In this document: piece after piece, positions 20,808-30,209 of the stretch | Layout: each line of letters starts with the position of its first letter | Position numbering within the stretch: position 1 is the first letter of the stretch | DNA from: Gordonia polyisoprenivorans NBRC 16320 = JCM 10675 | GTDB lineage: Bacteria; Actinomycetota; Actinomycetes; Mycobacteriales; Mycobacteriaceae | DNA: 64,000 bases | Direction: 5' to 3' | Assembly: GCF_000241325.1 (NCBI RefSeq) | Contig: NZ_BAEI01000032.1 | Coordinates: forward strand, 16,939 to 80,938 | Notes under the pieces: model-generated | Seen by the model: only the letters and a program-made list of their open reading frames with translations | The model's database searches: none | What the model was told of the DNA's origin: nothing | Made by a program: the position numbers and the translations under genes

Positions 20808-21848
20808 TCATGGGAGTTCGGGAAGCCGGTCGAGGGCCTCGGCGGTCTTCGATCGGCCGAGTTCGATCATCTCCGAGGCCTTGTGAAAGTCCAGCGTGCG
20901 CACCGACTTCCGCGGGATCTCGATGAGGATGTCGGGCGGATACCCGGCGATCTGATGTCGGGTCAGGGCGATCGACATGATGTCGAGGGACCGGCTGAGC
21001 ACCTCGATGCGGCCCATGGTCTTGGGCTCCCCGGTCTTGGGCTCACCCGTCTTGGGCTCTCCGGTCTTGGGTTCACCGGTCTTGGGTTCACCGCCCGGGT
21101 CCTCGCCCGCCGACCCGATGTCCTCGGTCCCGGAGGGGACGGTGTCGGCGGAATCCGGGGCGTCGGCGTGCGGGTCGAGACCGATGCGGTCGCGGACCGA
21201 GCGCACGAATTCGCTCGACAGGATGGGGTCGACGTTGCGTCGGATGACGCCCTTGGCCTTGGTCTCCCGGGCCGCGCGCGCCGCGGAGCCACCCTCTCCG
21301 TCGAGGACCACGCCGATGGTGACGTCGCTGGCGACCGCGGAGGTCGGCGCCACCGGCAGCGGGTCGAGGATGCCGCCGTCGGCGAGCAGCCGACCGTCGA
21401 GCAGGTGGGGTGCGATGACTCCGGGGATCGCGATCGACGCGCGGATCGCGTCGACGAGTCGCCCGCGCTGAAACCACACCGACCGGCCGGCACCGAGGTC
21501 GGTGGCCACGGCGGTGAACGGGATGGGCAGGTCCTCGATCGCTACGTCGCCGAGGATGTCCTGCACGCGCGCGACGATGCGTTCGGCGCCGATGACCCCG
21601 CCCGGTTTGGTCAGCGACACATCGAGCAGTCGCATGACGTCGAGTTGGTTGAGGCCGCTGATCCACTCGACGTACTCGGCGAGTCCACCGGCACAATGCA
21701 ATCCGCCGACGAGGGCGCCCATCGACGAGCCGGCGATGCTGACGAGGGAGAAGCCGCGGGCCTCGAGTTCGGCGATCACCCCGATATGGGCGTACCCGCG
21801 CGCACCTCCACTGCCCAGGGCGAGGGCCACCCGTGAACCTCCGGCCAT
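20808..21848 (-). CDS. patatin-like phospholipase (RssA/NTE family)
   Basis: This Ser-Asp dyad lipid acyl hydrolase has the oxyanion loop GSGGARGYAHIG, the nucleophile motif GSSMG near residue 41 and the catalytic Asp in LLADGGILDPLPV. The domain is complete. Residues around 230-280 form a low-complexity linker of five KTGEP repeats before a conserved C-terminal segment (ALTRHQIAGYPPDILIEIP). Length is 346 residues from the ATG at 21848. Lipid substrates are unknown; membrane phospholipid turnover fits the family. It forms an apparent operon with the MFS gene. Confidence 0.9.
   Translation of the reverse strand: MAGGSRVALALGSGGARGYAHIGVIAELEARGFSLVSIAGSSMGALVGGLHCAGGLAEYVEWISGLNQLDVMRLLDVSLTKPGGVIGAERIVARVQDILGDVAIEDLPIPFTAVATDLGAGRSVWFQRGRLVDAIRASIAIPGVIAPHLLDGRLLADGGILDPLPVAPTSAVASDVTIGVVLDGEGGSAARAARETKAKGVIRRNVDPILSSEFVRSVRDRIGLDPHADAPDSADTVPSGTEDIGSAGEDPGGEPKTGEPKTGEPKTGEPKTGEPKTMGRIEVLSRSLDIMSIALTRHQIAGYPPDILIEIPRKSVRTLDFHKASEMIELGRSKTAEALDRLPELP
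21018..21092. repeat. 15-bp tandem repeat in the patatin gene
   Basis: Five copies of a 15-base unit (GGTCTTGGGCTCACC and variants) encode the KTGEP linker repeats. The repeat is in frame and nearly exact, suggesting recent expansion. Confidence 0.92.
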
Positions 21849-21891
21849 GGGTCCAGCTTAGGGCGCCTCATGCATCCGCCGGGGAGTGGTC

Positions 21892-22338
21892 TCATTCCTC
21901 CAGCAACCGACGCGGCCCGGGACCCTGCCGGTGCAGTTCGTCCCCGGGATTGAGCAGGTGACACGCACTCAACGACAGACATCCGCACCCGACGCAGGAG
22001 CCGATCATGTCGCGCATCTTCTCCAGCAGTGCGATGCGGTGATCGAGGTCGTCGATCCAGCGTTTCGACGCCGCTTCCCACATGGCCGTCGACGGTGATT
22101 CGGCGTCACCGAGTTCGCCGAGTACCTCGGCGATCACCGCGAGCGGGATCCCGGCGGTCTGGGAGGCCTTGATGAAGGCCACCCGGCGCAGCATCGCGCG
22201 GTGATAGCGACGCTGGTTGCCCGCGGTGCGGCGGGAGAAGATGAGACCTTGCTCCTCGTAGTACCGCACCGCGGACGTGGCGATCCCGGCTCGCAAGGCG
22301 AGTTCCCCGACGGAGAGCTCGATCTTCTTCAGGCCCAT
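21892..22338 (-). CDS. soxR: redox-sensing MerR-family activator SoxR
   Basis: This [2Fe-2S] transcription factor responds to redox-active compounds. It has the MerR winged helix (LSVGELALRAGIATSAVRYY near residues 8-27), a coiled dimerisation helix, and the cluster motif CVGCGCLSLSAC (C-x2-C-x-C-x5-C) near the C-terminus. The ATG at 22338 gives 148 residues, normal for SoxR. In actinobacteria SoxR usually controls a few genes for quinone or antibiotic handling; the flanking patatin and MFS genes are possible targets, an inference. Confidence 0.95.
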   Translation of the reverse strand: MGLKKIELSVGELALRAGIATSAVRYYEEQGLIFSRRTAGNQRRYHRAMLRRVAFIKASQTAGIPLAVIAEVLGELGDAESPSTAMWEAASKRWIDDLDHRIALLEKMRDMIGSCVGCGCLSLSACHLLNPGDELHRQGPGPRRLLEE

Positions 22339-22402
22339 GGGAACCGATGATGCCCCACCGGGCGGCGATCGCCACCGCAACCCGTGCCGGAGATTGCTCG
22401 GT

Positions 22403-23269
22403 TCAGCTGCGGACGACCATCACCGGCAGATGCGCCTGGTGCAGGATCTTCTGGCTGGTCGAACCGAGGAGCAGACCCTTGAAGCCGCCACGGCCACGGC
22501 TGCCGACGACGACGAGACCGGCGTTGTACTTCTCGGCCGCCGACAACACGGCCTTGCCCGGTTCTTCCGGCAGCACCTCGCGCACCACCTCGACGTCGGG
22601 GAACTCCTGGCTGTATCCGGCCAGACGCTCGGCGAGGGCGGCGACGGCGTCCTGCGACATCCGCTCGACCTCGTCGGGGTCGATGCCGTAGCCGTGCAGG
22701 GCGTCGGCGTCGAGCGGGGTCCAGGTGTGCACCGCGATGAGCTTGGTGGTGCGCAACGACGCCTGGCGGAAGGCCTCCTTGATGGCGCTGTCGCTGACGG
22801 GCGTGTCGTCGATGCCGACGACGACCGGTGCACTCGGCTCCGACGGCCCGCACACCACCACCACGCGCCCACGCGAGTGGGAGGCCACGGTGGTGCTCAC
22901 CGATCCCAGGAACAGTCCCTTGATGCTGCCGAGCCCACGGGTACCGAGCACGATCGCGGCCTCGTCCTTGCCGAGTTCGAGCAGCACGCGTGCGGCGTCG
23001 CCGTCGACGATCGAAGCGTGGATCGTCAGGTCCGGAGCGATGGCCTTCGCCACGTCCGCGGCGGCGTGCACGGCGTCGGTGGCGTCCTGACGGATCGCGT
23101 CGATGACGTCTTGCGGAATGATCAGGCCGGGCGCGTAGTCGCTCGTGCTCGCGTCGTAGACGCCGACCAGCTTGAGCTCATGCCCTTCGAGGTGAGCGGC
23201 GGCCGCGGCCCACTTGACTGCATCGGTCGACGCTTCCGACCCGTCGACGCCGACGAGGATTGCGCTCAT
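22403..23269 (-). CDS. tandem-domain universal stress protein (UspA family)
   Basis: Two Usp domains are fused, as is common in mycobacteria. The first begins ILVGVDGSEASTDAVKWAA and ends with the ATP-loop type GTRGLGSIKGLFLGSVS. The second begins PVVVGIDDTPVSDSAIKEA and ends GSRGRGGFKGLLLGSTSQKI. The G-x2-G-x9-GS/T pattern in both halves predicts ATP binding. The ATG at 23269 gives 288 residues. It probably responds to hypoxia or stationary phase, as known for the family; no operator was recognised. Confidence 0.93.
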   Translation of the reverse strand: MSAILVGVDGSEASTDAVKWAAAAAHLEGHELKLVGVYDASTSDYAPGLIIPQDVIDAIRQDATDAVHAAADVAKAIAPDLTIHASIVDGDAARVLLELGKDEAAIVLGTRGLGSIKGLFLGSVSTTVASHSRGRVVVVCGPSEPSAPVVVGIDDTPVSDSAIKEAFRQASLRTTKLIAVHTWTPLDADALHGYGIDPDEVERMSQDAVAALAERLAGYSQEFPDVEVVREVLPEEPGKAVLSAAEKYNAGLVVVGSRGRGGFKGLLLGSTSQKILHQAHLPVMVVRS

Positions 23270-23447
23270 TGTCTTGTCATCTCCCTTTGTGGCGAACATC
23301 TGTGGACATACCTTCCACTGTTCATCCTGCCACGTCCGAACTCACCGGTAATGAGAAGAAAGTCCTGACCATTGCGGGTTTCGGCCCGGAGCGTAGGGTC
23401 GGAGATGACCGATTCACATCCCCCGCGATCCGATGTCCGGAAGGTCG

Positions 23448-23801
23448 ATGACCCCCGACGAAACACCCCCACCACCCGATTCCCGCCCGCCCGGTTCTCC
23501 CCCGGGACCGGGCCCAGAGGAGCCGTCGACTCTGCGCGCCGCCGTCACCTACGGAATCGTGGTCATCGGTCTCGGCCTGGCGACGCTGCTCGTCGCATTG
23601 GCGTCCTCGGACGGATTGCGCACCGCCCTGGTGGTTGCCGCGCCGATCGTCGTCGGCGTCGGCGCCCTCGGCGGGCTGTGGCGGACCTACACCGTCTGGC
23701 GCGCGGGTGGGCGCTGGCAGGTGTGGCAGGGTGCGGCGTGGTTTCTGCTCGCCACCTTCGTGGTCTTCCTGTTCAGCACGGCTCCCGCACTGGTCGGCTG
23801 A
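23448..23801 (+). CDS. small two- to three-helix membrane protein with proline-rich N-terminus
   Basis: The protein has 117 residues. Residues 1-30 are Pro/Gly-rich (PDSRPPGSPPGPGP). Hydrophobic segments follow at about 35-55, 60-80 and 95-115, with a WRTYTVWRAGGRWQVWQG loop between them. The ATG at 23448 is preceded by GGAAGG, better than the ATG at 23433. No family was recognised. It precedes the kinase gene by about 70 bases on the same strand and may be cotranscribed. Confidence 0.75.
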   Translation: MTPDETPPPPDSRPPGSPPGPGPEEPSTLRAAVTYGIVVIGLGLATLLVALASSDGLRTALVVAAPIVVGVGALGGLWRTYTVWRAGGRWQVWQGAAWFLLATFVVFLFSTAPALVG

Positions 23802-23870
23802 TCGGTCCACACCTGATCGGCCCACACACCGCCGGATCGGCGCAGGTGCACCGGCTACACTCGTACCGCA

Positions 23871-25646
23871 ATGGGCCAGGAGCGCAACGGGAGCGAGAAC
23901 GTGACGCAGGGTGAGGTTGCGCCGGAGGGTGAGGGCCCGACCACACCGCCCGAACAGCAGACGCCGTCCGAGCCTGCCCCCACACAGCCGCAGGCACCGG
24001 CACACTACGGCCAACTCAGCCCCGGAACCGTCTTCGCCGGCTACCGCATCGATCGGGTGCTGGGTCACGGCGGAATGGGCACCGTGTACGTGGCGGCGCA
24101 TCCGCGCCTGCCACGTCTGGACGTCCTCAAGCTGCTCAATCCCTCGTTCTCCAGTGATCCGAGCTTTCGTGCCCGCTTCGAACGCGAAGCCGACCTCGCC
24201 GGCAGCCTCGAGCACCGCAACATCGTCTCGGTCTACGACCGTGGCGTCGAGAACGGCCAGCTGTGGATCGCGATGCGCTATGTCCGCGGCTACGACGCCG
24301 CATCGCTGATCCGTAGCCGCCCGACGGGCATCGACCCGGCCTTCGCCGTGCACATCATCTCCGAGATCGGGATCGCGCTGGATCACGCGCACCGGCGCGG
24401 GATGGTGCATCGTGACGTCAAACCGGCGAACATCCTCATCGAGTCCGACGACGACGGCACCACCGGCGCGATCATGTTGACCGACTTCGGTATCGCTCGC
24501 GCCGTCGATGACGCCATACACCTCACCGACACCGGGCTGACCGTCGCCTCGGTGCCCTACGCGTCCCCGGAGCAGTTGCACGGCTACGAGCTCGACGGGC
24601 GCGCCGACATCTACGCGCTCGCCTGCACCTTTGTCGAATTACTCACCGGCGCACCGCCGTTCCCCCGTGACAATCGACTCGCCGCGATGAGCGCACACCT
24701 TCACGACACGCCGCCATCGGTCCGAGACCGGGTACCGACGCTGCCGCCGGAACTCGACACGGTCCTCTCGATCGCACTGGCCAAGGAACCCGACGAACGG
24801 TACCGCACGTGCGCGGAGTTCTGCTATGCCGCCGCCACCGCCGTCGGGGTGGCGCCGTCACCGAACTCGCCGCTGTCGTCGGGGATGCACACCGCCCTGA
24901 TCACCGGGCAGACGTCGAATTCCGGCGCGCACACCGGTTCCCGGCGGGCGCCGACGTCGGTGTCCTCCGATCCACGGTTCTCCGATCCACGTTTCTCCGA
25001 TGCGAGGCGCTCCGACCCCCGGACCGGTGGAATGTCGGGTCGTGTGTTCTCCCCCGCCGGAAACCCGGACAGCGCAACCCAGGTGGTCCAGACCCGAGGC
25101 CGACGGCCGGTTACGCCGCCACCCACCGGACGCGACGAACGTCGCAAGACGACGCTCCTGGTGTCGCTGGCGACGGTTCTCGCGCTGATCGGCGTGATCG
25201 CCGGTGCACTGGCCTACGTCGATCGCCCCGATACCGGAACGTGGTCGGCGGCAAGCGCATCCATCGCCGAACAGTTCCCGCAGTTGCTGCCCGCCGGACC
25301 CAAGGCGCAGGGCTTCGGCGGCGCGACGTGCTCGGCGGCCACCGGCAACGGACTCGACGCGATCAGCTGCACCGCATCCTCGGGGGTGCAGTACACGGTG
25401 TGGCACACCCCGACCGCAGACGACCGCGCCATCGTCGATGACCTCGTCGGTTCCCAGCCGGGCACGCCCCGCACGTGGGCGCAGGGGTCGGTTCGGGTGT
25501 CGCGCACCACCGTCGCCAACGGGTGGGTGATCACCAATTTCAACGATTCCGCCCGCGCGCCCTACACGGTGGTGGCCACCTGGGCCGGGCACACCGGCGA
25601 GCAGGTACTCGACGAGTGGTGGCGCAACGCACCTTTCGGCTCGTAG
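23871..25646 (+). CDS. transmembrane Ser/Thr protein kinase (Pkn type)
   Basis: This membrane receptor-like kinase has a complete catalytic domain. Seen are the glycine loop GHGGMGTVYVA (about residues 65-75), the LDVLKLL lysine, HRDVKPANIL near 179, DFGIARAV near 204 and YASPEQLHG. A Ser/Thr/Pro-rich juxtamembrane linker contains FSDPR repeats. One membrane helix lies near 427-446, followed by an extracytoplasmic domain of about 145 residues with two cysteines likely to pair. No PASTA repeats are present. GTG at 23901 is an alternative start. It faces the operon encoding an FHA reader and a pseudokinase and is its likely functional partner, an inference. Confidence 0.93.
   Translation: MGQERNGSENVTQGEVAPEGEGPTTPPEQQTPSEPAPTQPQAPAHYGQLSPGTVFAGYRIDRVLGHGGMGTVYVAAHPRLPRLDVLKLLNPSFSSDPSFRARFEREADLAGSLEHRNIVSVYDRGVENGQLWIAMRYVRGYDAASLIRSRPTGIDPAFAVHIISEIGIALDHAHRRGMVHRDVKPANILIESDDDGTTGAIMLTDFGIARAVDDAIHLTDTGLTVASVPYASPEQLHGYELDGRADIYALACTFVELLTGAPPFPRDNRLAAMSAHLHDTPPSVRDRVPTLPPELDTVLSIALAKEPDERYRTCAEFCYAAATAVGVAPSPNSPLSSGMHTALITGQTSNSGAHTGSRRAPTSVSSDPRFSDPRFSDARRSDPRTGGMSGRVFSPAGNPDSATQVVQTRGRRPVTPPPTGRDERRKTTLLVSLATVLALIGVIAGALAYVDRPDTGTWSAASASIAEQFPQLLPAGPKAQGFGGATCSAATGNGLDAISCTASSGVQYTVWHTPTADDRAIVDDLVGSQPGTPRTWAQGSVRVSRTTVANGWVITNFNDSARAPYTVVATWAGHTGEQVLDEWWRNAPFGS
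24965..25024. repeat. 15-bp tandem repeat in the kinase juxtamembrane linker
   Basis: Four copies of a 15-base unit starting CTCCGATCCACG encode the repeated SDPRF/SDARR pentapeptides between the kinase domain and the membrane helix. Confidence 0.85.
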
Positions 25647-25689
25647 GGCGCTCGGCCCGTCCGGGTGGGCATCGCCGGCCCGCCGCCGG

Positions 25690-26520
25690 TCAGGCGTGCC
25701 TGAGCCGGTCGATCCGTTCGGCCACCTCGCCCGCGGTCGCGGGCCGCTCCCCGGACAGCGCAAGGCAATTGGCGATCAGGGCACGTTCGGCGCGTTCGAG
25801 GTTCTCCGACAGCGCGGGCGGGGTCGACAGGGCCGCGCGGATCGCCAGCAACGGCTGGGCGTCGGGGACCTCACCGTAGACGCCCTTACCGGTCAGCGCG
25901 CGATGCAGCACTGCGCCGAGTGACCAGATGTCGGTGGCCCGGGACGGTACATCACCGGCGAGCAGCGCAGGATCCATGTATTGCACGGCGCCGGGCTGGG
26001 CGAAGCTGGTGATCGGTTCGTCGGCGGCGAGCACCCGGGCCAGGCCGAGGTCGGAGATCTTGCCACCGTGCACCTTCGGGCCCTCTCCCCCGGTGAGCAT
26101 CACACTCGACGGGGTGATGTTGGCGTGTGCGATCCCGGCCTCGTGCAATGCGTCGACACCACGGGCGGCGTCGGCGAGTGCGGCGAGCGCCACCTCCCGG
26201 GTCAGCGCCTCCGCGGGCGCCTGCAGCGAACCGAGCGGGAAGAACTCCATCGCGTACATGAACTGGCCCTGCAGCACCGCGTCGTAGAGCGACGCGAGAT
26301 AGGGCGAGCGCACCGCGGCGAACGCGCGTAGCTCCCGCACCCCGCGCCGGTACGCGTCGTCGCTGCACACCCCACTGAACACCTTGAGCACCACGCGGTC
26401 GGTGGCGAGCCCGAGTCGTTGTGGTGGCACCGCGAGATAGAAGGTGCCGTTACCGCCCTCACCGAGTCGGCGCAGCACGGTGAAATCCGCGAGCTGTTGT
26501 GGGACATCGACTTCTGCCAT
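25690..26520 (-). CDS. predicted Ser/Thr pseudokinase
   Basis: A soluble protein-kinase fold of 276 residues. The glycine loop LGEGGNGTFYLA (19-30) and the ATP-anchoring Lys46 in VVLKVF are intact. The catalytic HRD is replaced by HAN at 132-134 in AHANITPSSVML, so the general base Asp is lost. The DFG position reads SDLG (156-159), with Asp157 kept, and the APE segment reads YMDPALL. It could bind ATP without efficient phosphotransfer and act as a scaffold or allosteric partner. The start ATG lies one base after the antiporter stop (TGA-C-ATG), so translation is coupled. The upstream frame is proline- and histidine-rich shadow. Confidence 0.88.
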   Translation of the reverse strand: MAEVDVPQQLADFTVLRRLGEGGNGTFYLAVPPQRLGLATDRVVLKVFSGVCSDDAYRRGVRELRAFAAVRSPYLASLYDAVLQGQFMYAMEFFPLGSLQAPAEALTREVALAALADAARGVDALHEAGIAHANITPSSVMLTGGEGPKVHGGKISDLGLARVLAADEPITSFAQPGAVQYMDPALLAGDVPSRATDIWSLGAVLHRALTGKGVYGEVPDAQPLLAIRAALSTPPALSENLERAERALIANCLALSGERPATAGEVAERIDRLRHA

Positions 26521-26521
26521 G

Positions 26522-28687
26522 TCAGTGCCTCTCCGGGGGTGCGGTGGATGGTGGCGGCGATTGTGGGGACGGGGATTCTGGTGATTGCGGGGGTGGCGGT
26601 GCGGCCACGGCGGTTCCCGGGCCACGTCCGGCGAACCGGATTCCGATGCGCTCGGCGATCGACTGCTCGCTCGTGCCGGTGTGATCGATGACGGTGTAGG
26701 CCGGGGCCACCGTGAGGGTGGCGGGTCCGGCACCCGGTGTCGTGGCGTCGTCGGCGACGAGAACGAGCGTGCCAGGGATCACCAGCAGGTCGGCGTCACC
26801 GGTCACCGTCACGCGCACCCCGAGGTCGGAAACCGGCGCCAGGTCGGCGGACAGACGCCGGCGCGACGAGGCGGCGATCACCGTCAACGTGCCGCCGACC
26901 GGTTGGCACAGCGCAGCGGCCAACAGCACGGCGGTGCGCCCGGACCTGCTGTCGGTGGCGGCGCAGACCAGCGGCGCGGTCCCCGGCACTGCACCGGGGG
27001 CCGGTGACTCGTCGACGACGAGCACCGGTGCACTCGTCACCTCGGCGGCCATGTCGCGCCGGCTCGTGTCGATGACGACGACGTCGGCGGCGCAGTTGGC
27101 GGCCATCTCCTCCAGATCCGCACCGGGGTCGGAACTGAAGCGGCACAACACCGACACCGAACACACACCCTCGAGCCGGTTGCCCACCGCGGTCAGCTTC
27201 TCCACCGCCGACGCCATCGCCGAGAGGTCGGGTACCAACGGCGCCCCGAGTTCCAGACGCTGTGTGGGCCCGACGGCGGGCAACACGCCGGCGATCACCA
27301 CGTCGGTGCCCACCCCGGCGGCGAGCAGTCGGCGGTGTCGGGTGAGGAGTTCGCCGACCTCGGCATCGAGGTCGCCGAGGACGATCATGGTGCGCGACGC
27401 CGTGCCCGCGGCCAGGGCCCGCCGCTCGGCGGCCGCGATGTCCCGGGCGATGACCGAGTCCGGGTAGATCACCCGCAGCAGCGGCTCGGCGAGGATCGTG
27501 GTGACCAGGGCCATGACCACCATCATCGCGAACAGCTCGTCGGAGAGGACCCCGAGTTGCTTTCCGGCACTGAGGATCACCAGTTCGGTGAGTCCACGGG
27601 TGTTCATCAGCACCGCGATCGCCGACGCCTGGCGTGACGGTATTCGCGAGAGTCGCGCGCCGGTGAAGGCCCCGGCGAACTTGCCGACGATCGCGACCGC
27701 GAGGACCGCGAGCAGTTGCCACCAGGCGTTGGGTCCCATACCGGCGAGGTTCACGCCGAGTCCGGTGACGACGAAGAACATCGGGAGCAACAGCAGGACG
27801 CTGACCTGCTCGAGTCGTTCGAGGATCTCGCGGGTGAGCGCTTCACCGCCCACCTTGGGCATGATCGCGCCGAACACGAAGGCACCGAAGATCTGATGGA
27901 TGCCGATGATGTCGGTCGCCGCGGCCGAGCAGAACAACCCGATCAGGATGACCGCGAGGATGTCGGGCGTCATGCGACCGGCCCGGTCACGCCAGGTGAC
28001 GAGCTTGCGCAGCAACGGCCGCACGATCAGGAACATCACCGCCACGTAGGCCGCCGTCAGACCGACGATGCGCGCGACCGCGAGCGGGCTGCCACCGGAG
28101 ATGACCGCGATGACGAAAGCCAATGCGGTCCAGGCGATGATGTCGTCGACGGCCGCGGCAGCCAGACTGAACACACCCGGCGGGGTGCGCTGCATACCCC
28201 GATCGGTGAGGATGCGGGCCAGTACCGGAAACGCCGTGATCGACATCGCGATGCCGAGGAACAGGGCCATCCCGGTCAGGCCGATCTCCTTGCCGCCCAC
28301 CACCTTGTTGGTCGGGTAGAGCACCACCGCGAGACCGACACCGAGCGCGAACGGCACCACGATCGAGCACACCGAGATGGTCGCGGCGGCCCGTTCACGT
28401 CCGGCGACCAAACGCATGTCGAGTTCGAGTCCGACGATGAACATGAACAGCACGAGCCCGATCTGGGCGAGCGCGCCGAGCAGCGGTTGCACCTCGGTGG
28501 GGAACAACGCCTCGGTCGGGTTTCCGGGCAACAGCCCGAGCAGGCTGGGGCCCAACGCGATTCCGGCCGCGATCTCACCGACGACCGCGGGCTGCCGGAA
28601 GGCCTGCGCGATACGTCCGCCGATCCGCGCGGCGGCGATCACCACCGCCACGTCGATCAGCAGGAAGGCCACCGTGTGTGCGTCCAT
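26522..28687 (-). CDS. CPA2-family cation/proton antiporter with C-terminal regulatory domain
   Basis: A KefB/NapA-like antiporter of 721 residues. The N-terminal 400 residues form about twelve to thirteen hydrophobic helices with family motifs such as GEIAAGIALGPSLLG, FMFIVGLELDMRLV and IFGAFVFGAIMPK. The hydrophilic C-terminal half (about 430-690) resembles two Usp-like alpha/beta domains (TMIVLGDLDAEVGELL, APVLVVDESPAPG) and ends in a Pro/Ser-rich tail. This architecture suggests Na+ or K+/H+ exchange gated by a cytosolic ligand. It sits between the FHA gene and the pseudokinase, whose start abuts its stop, pointing to regulation by phospho-signalling. Confidence 0.9.
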   Translation of the reverse strand: MDAHTVAFLLIDVAVVIAAARIGGRIAQAFRQPAVVGEIAAGIALGPSLLGLLPGNPTEALFPTEVQPLLGALAQIGLVLFMFIVGLELDMRLVAGRERAAATISVCSIVVPFALGVGLAVVLYPTNKVVGGKEIGLTGMALFLGIAMSITAFPVLARILTDRGMQRTPPGVFSLAAAAVDDIIAWTALAFVIAVISGGSPLAVARIVGLTAAYVAVMFLIVRPLLRKLVTWRDRAGRMTPDILAVILIGLFCSAAATDIIGIHQIFGAFVFGAIMPKVGGEALTREILERLEQVSVLLLLPMFFVVTGLGVNLAGMGPNAWWQLLAVLAVAIVGKFAGAFTGARLSRIPSRQASAIAVLMNTRGLTELVILSAGKQLGVLSDELFAMMVVMALVTTILAEPLLRVIYPDSVIARDIAAAERRALAAGTASRTMIVLGDLDAEVGELLTRHRRLLAAGVGTDVVIAGVLPAVGPTQRLELGAPLVPDLSAMASAVEKLTAVGNRLEGVCSVSVLCRFSSDPGADLEEMAANCAADVVVIDTSRRDMAAEVTSAPVLVVDESPAPGAVPGTAPLVCAATDSRSGRTAVLLAAALCQPVGGTLTVIAASSRRRLSADLAPVSDLGVRVTVTGDADLLVIPGTLVLVADDATTPGAGPATLTVAPAYTVIDHTGTSEQSIAERIGIRFAGRGPGTAVAAPPPPQSPESPSPQSPPPSTAPPERH

Positions 28688-28721
28688 CAGTCCGATCCCG
28701 TCACGATTCTCGCTACCCGGA

Positions 28722-30209
28722 TCACGCCCGGGCGTGCGGGGACTCGAAGATGAAGTGCCGTCCCCCGATTCGCACGTGCGATCCGGGCGTCAGCAGGTGG
28801 GGTTGCCGAGGCGTCAGCCGGATCTCCCGGTTGCCCATCGCGGGGTCGCTGACGTAGGTGCCGTTCGCCGAGCCGAGGTCGATCAGGTGCACATCCCACT
28901 CGACCAACCGGATCTCGATGTGCCTGCGGGAGAGCTGACCCGACTCGTCCTGCACCCGGATGGGTTTCGGCGCGCCTCGGCCCGGACGGGTCGGCGCTCC
29001 CGGCTCACGTCCGATCACCAGGTCCTCGTCGAGCAGGTAGGTGGAGCCGTTGTCGAGCAACAGCCATCCCAGTGGCGGGCGCTCCCCTTCGACGAGAATG
29101 CCGGTCAGCTGATCCATCCGAATCCCGCACACCCCGCACAGCCAGGACCGCGGATGGTTCAGATGTCCACGACTACAGCGGATTCCGTGGACGTGAGCGC
29201 GTGACTCGACGAGCTTGACGACTTCGGTGGCGGGTTTCTGTTTTTCCTGCACCGGCAACGGTTCGCGTTGTTCGGGCACAGCGTCCTGCAAGGAGTCGAC
29301 CCGGAAGTCGTGATTCGGCACCGGCGCCGGTGGTGGCGACTGGTCGCGGTGCGGCAGCGGATCACGCTGTCCCGATTCACGCTGCGGGGCCGCGGGTGCG
29401 GGGCGGTCGGCGCGGGCGAGCCCGGGGCGTGGCGGTTCGTCGGCGTCGTCCGGGGCCAGCGAGGACGACTGGAACTCCCGGGGCGGCTCCGGGGCCTTGG
29501 CGATCGACACCGGCTGTGCGGCCTCGGGCCGGGCCGGCTCGGGCCGATCCGGACCAGGATGGGCGGAGTCGGCTTGGGCGGGAACCCGTTGCGGTGCTTC
29601 GGGTTCCGGTGCGGAGTCCTGGGGTGCGGGGGGCTGGGGTGCCGGGCGCGGCGGTGTCGCGGCGCGCGGCTCGGGGGCCGCCGAGCCGAGATCGAGGACC
29701 TCGGTACCGCGCATACCCAGTGGGGTGTGCAGCAGGGCGCCGGCGGCCGGGACGAAACCCTCGACGAGATCGTAGGTTTCCTCACCGGGCTCGGCGGGAA
29801 CGGCATCGGCGAGGTACAGCCCGAGACCCTCATACGGCCAGGGGATCGCCCGGTCGAACGGCTCGGACCCGTCGGCGCGCAGGCGACGACCATCGGCCTC
29901 ACCGAAGACCGTGCCGCTCAGATAGATCGCGATCCCCACGCTGTCGGGTGCGGCGAAACCGATGTCGGCGACCTGATCGAGATCGGCGGTCGCCGCGAGT
30001 TGTGCCACCGCCCGCACCACGTGGCGACCGCGGCGCGGCATCCGGTCGGCGGTGGCCACCGCGTCCTCGATCGCAAGGATGTCGGGCAGCAGTGCACGAG
30101 CATTGTCCCCGAGCACACACAGGAACGCGGTCTTGCGGATGACGATCCCCGGGCCGGGCACCAACGTCACCAGCGGTGTCACACCCGGGCTTGGCACAGG
30201 AGCGCTCAC
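28722..30209 (-). CDS. FHA-domain protein with zinc-ribbon-like motif
   Basis: A phosphothreonine-reader protein of 495 residues. Residues about 1-190 form an alpha/beta domain I do not recognise. A Pro/Glu-rich linker follows, then a Cys/His cluster (CSRGHLNHPRSWLCGVCG) near 350, and a C-terminal FHA domain with LVIGREP, QLSRRHIEIR and DLGSANGTYVSD, the residues that contact phosphothreonine. The GTG start at 30209 overlaps the preceding stop by four bases (GTGA). It probably docks a phosphorylated partner, possibly the nearby kinase or the pseudokinase; the partner is an inference. Confidence 0.9.
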   Translation of the reverse strand: MSAPVPSPGVTPLVTLVPGPGIVIRKTAFLCVLGDNARALLPDILAIEDAVATADRMPRRGRHVVRAVAQLAATADLDQVADIGFAAPDSVGIAIYLSGTVFGEADGRRLRADGSEPFDRAIPWPYEGLGLYLADAVPAEPGEETYDLVEGFVPAAGALLHTPLGMRGTEVLDLGSAAPEPRAATPPRPAPQPPAPQDSAPEPEAPQRVPAQADSAHPGPDRPEPARPEAAQPVSIAKAPEPPREFQSSSLAPDDADEPPRPGLARADRPAPAAPQRESGQRDPLPHRDQSPPPAPVPNHDFRVDSLQDAVPEQREPLPVQEKQKPATEVVKLVESRAHVHGIRCSRGHLNHPRSWLCGVCGIRMDQLTGILVEGERPPLGWLLLDNGSTYLLDEDLVIGREPGAPTRPGRGAPKPIRVQDESGQLSRRHIEIRLVEWDVHLIDLGSANGTYVSDPAMGNREIRLTPRQPHLLTPGSHVRIGGRHFIFESPHARA

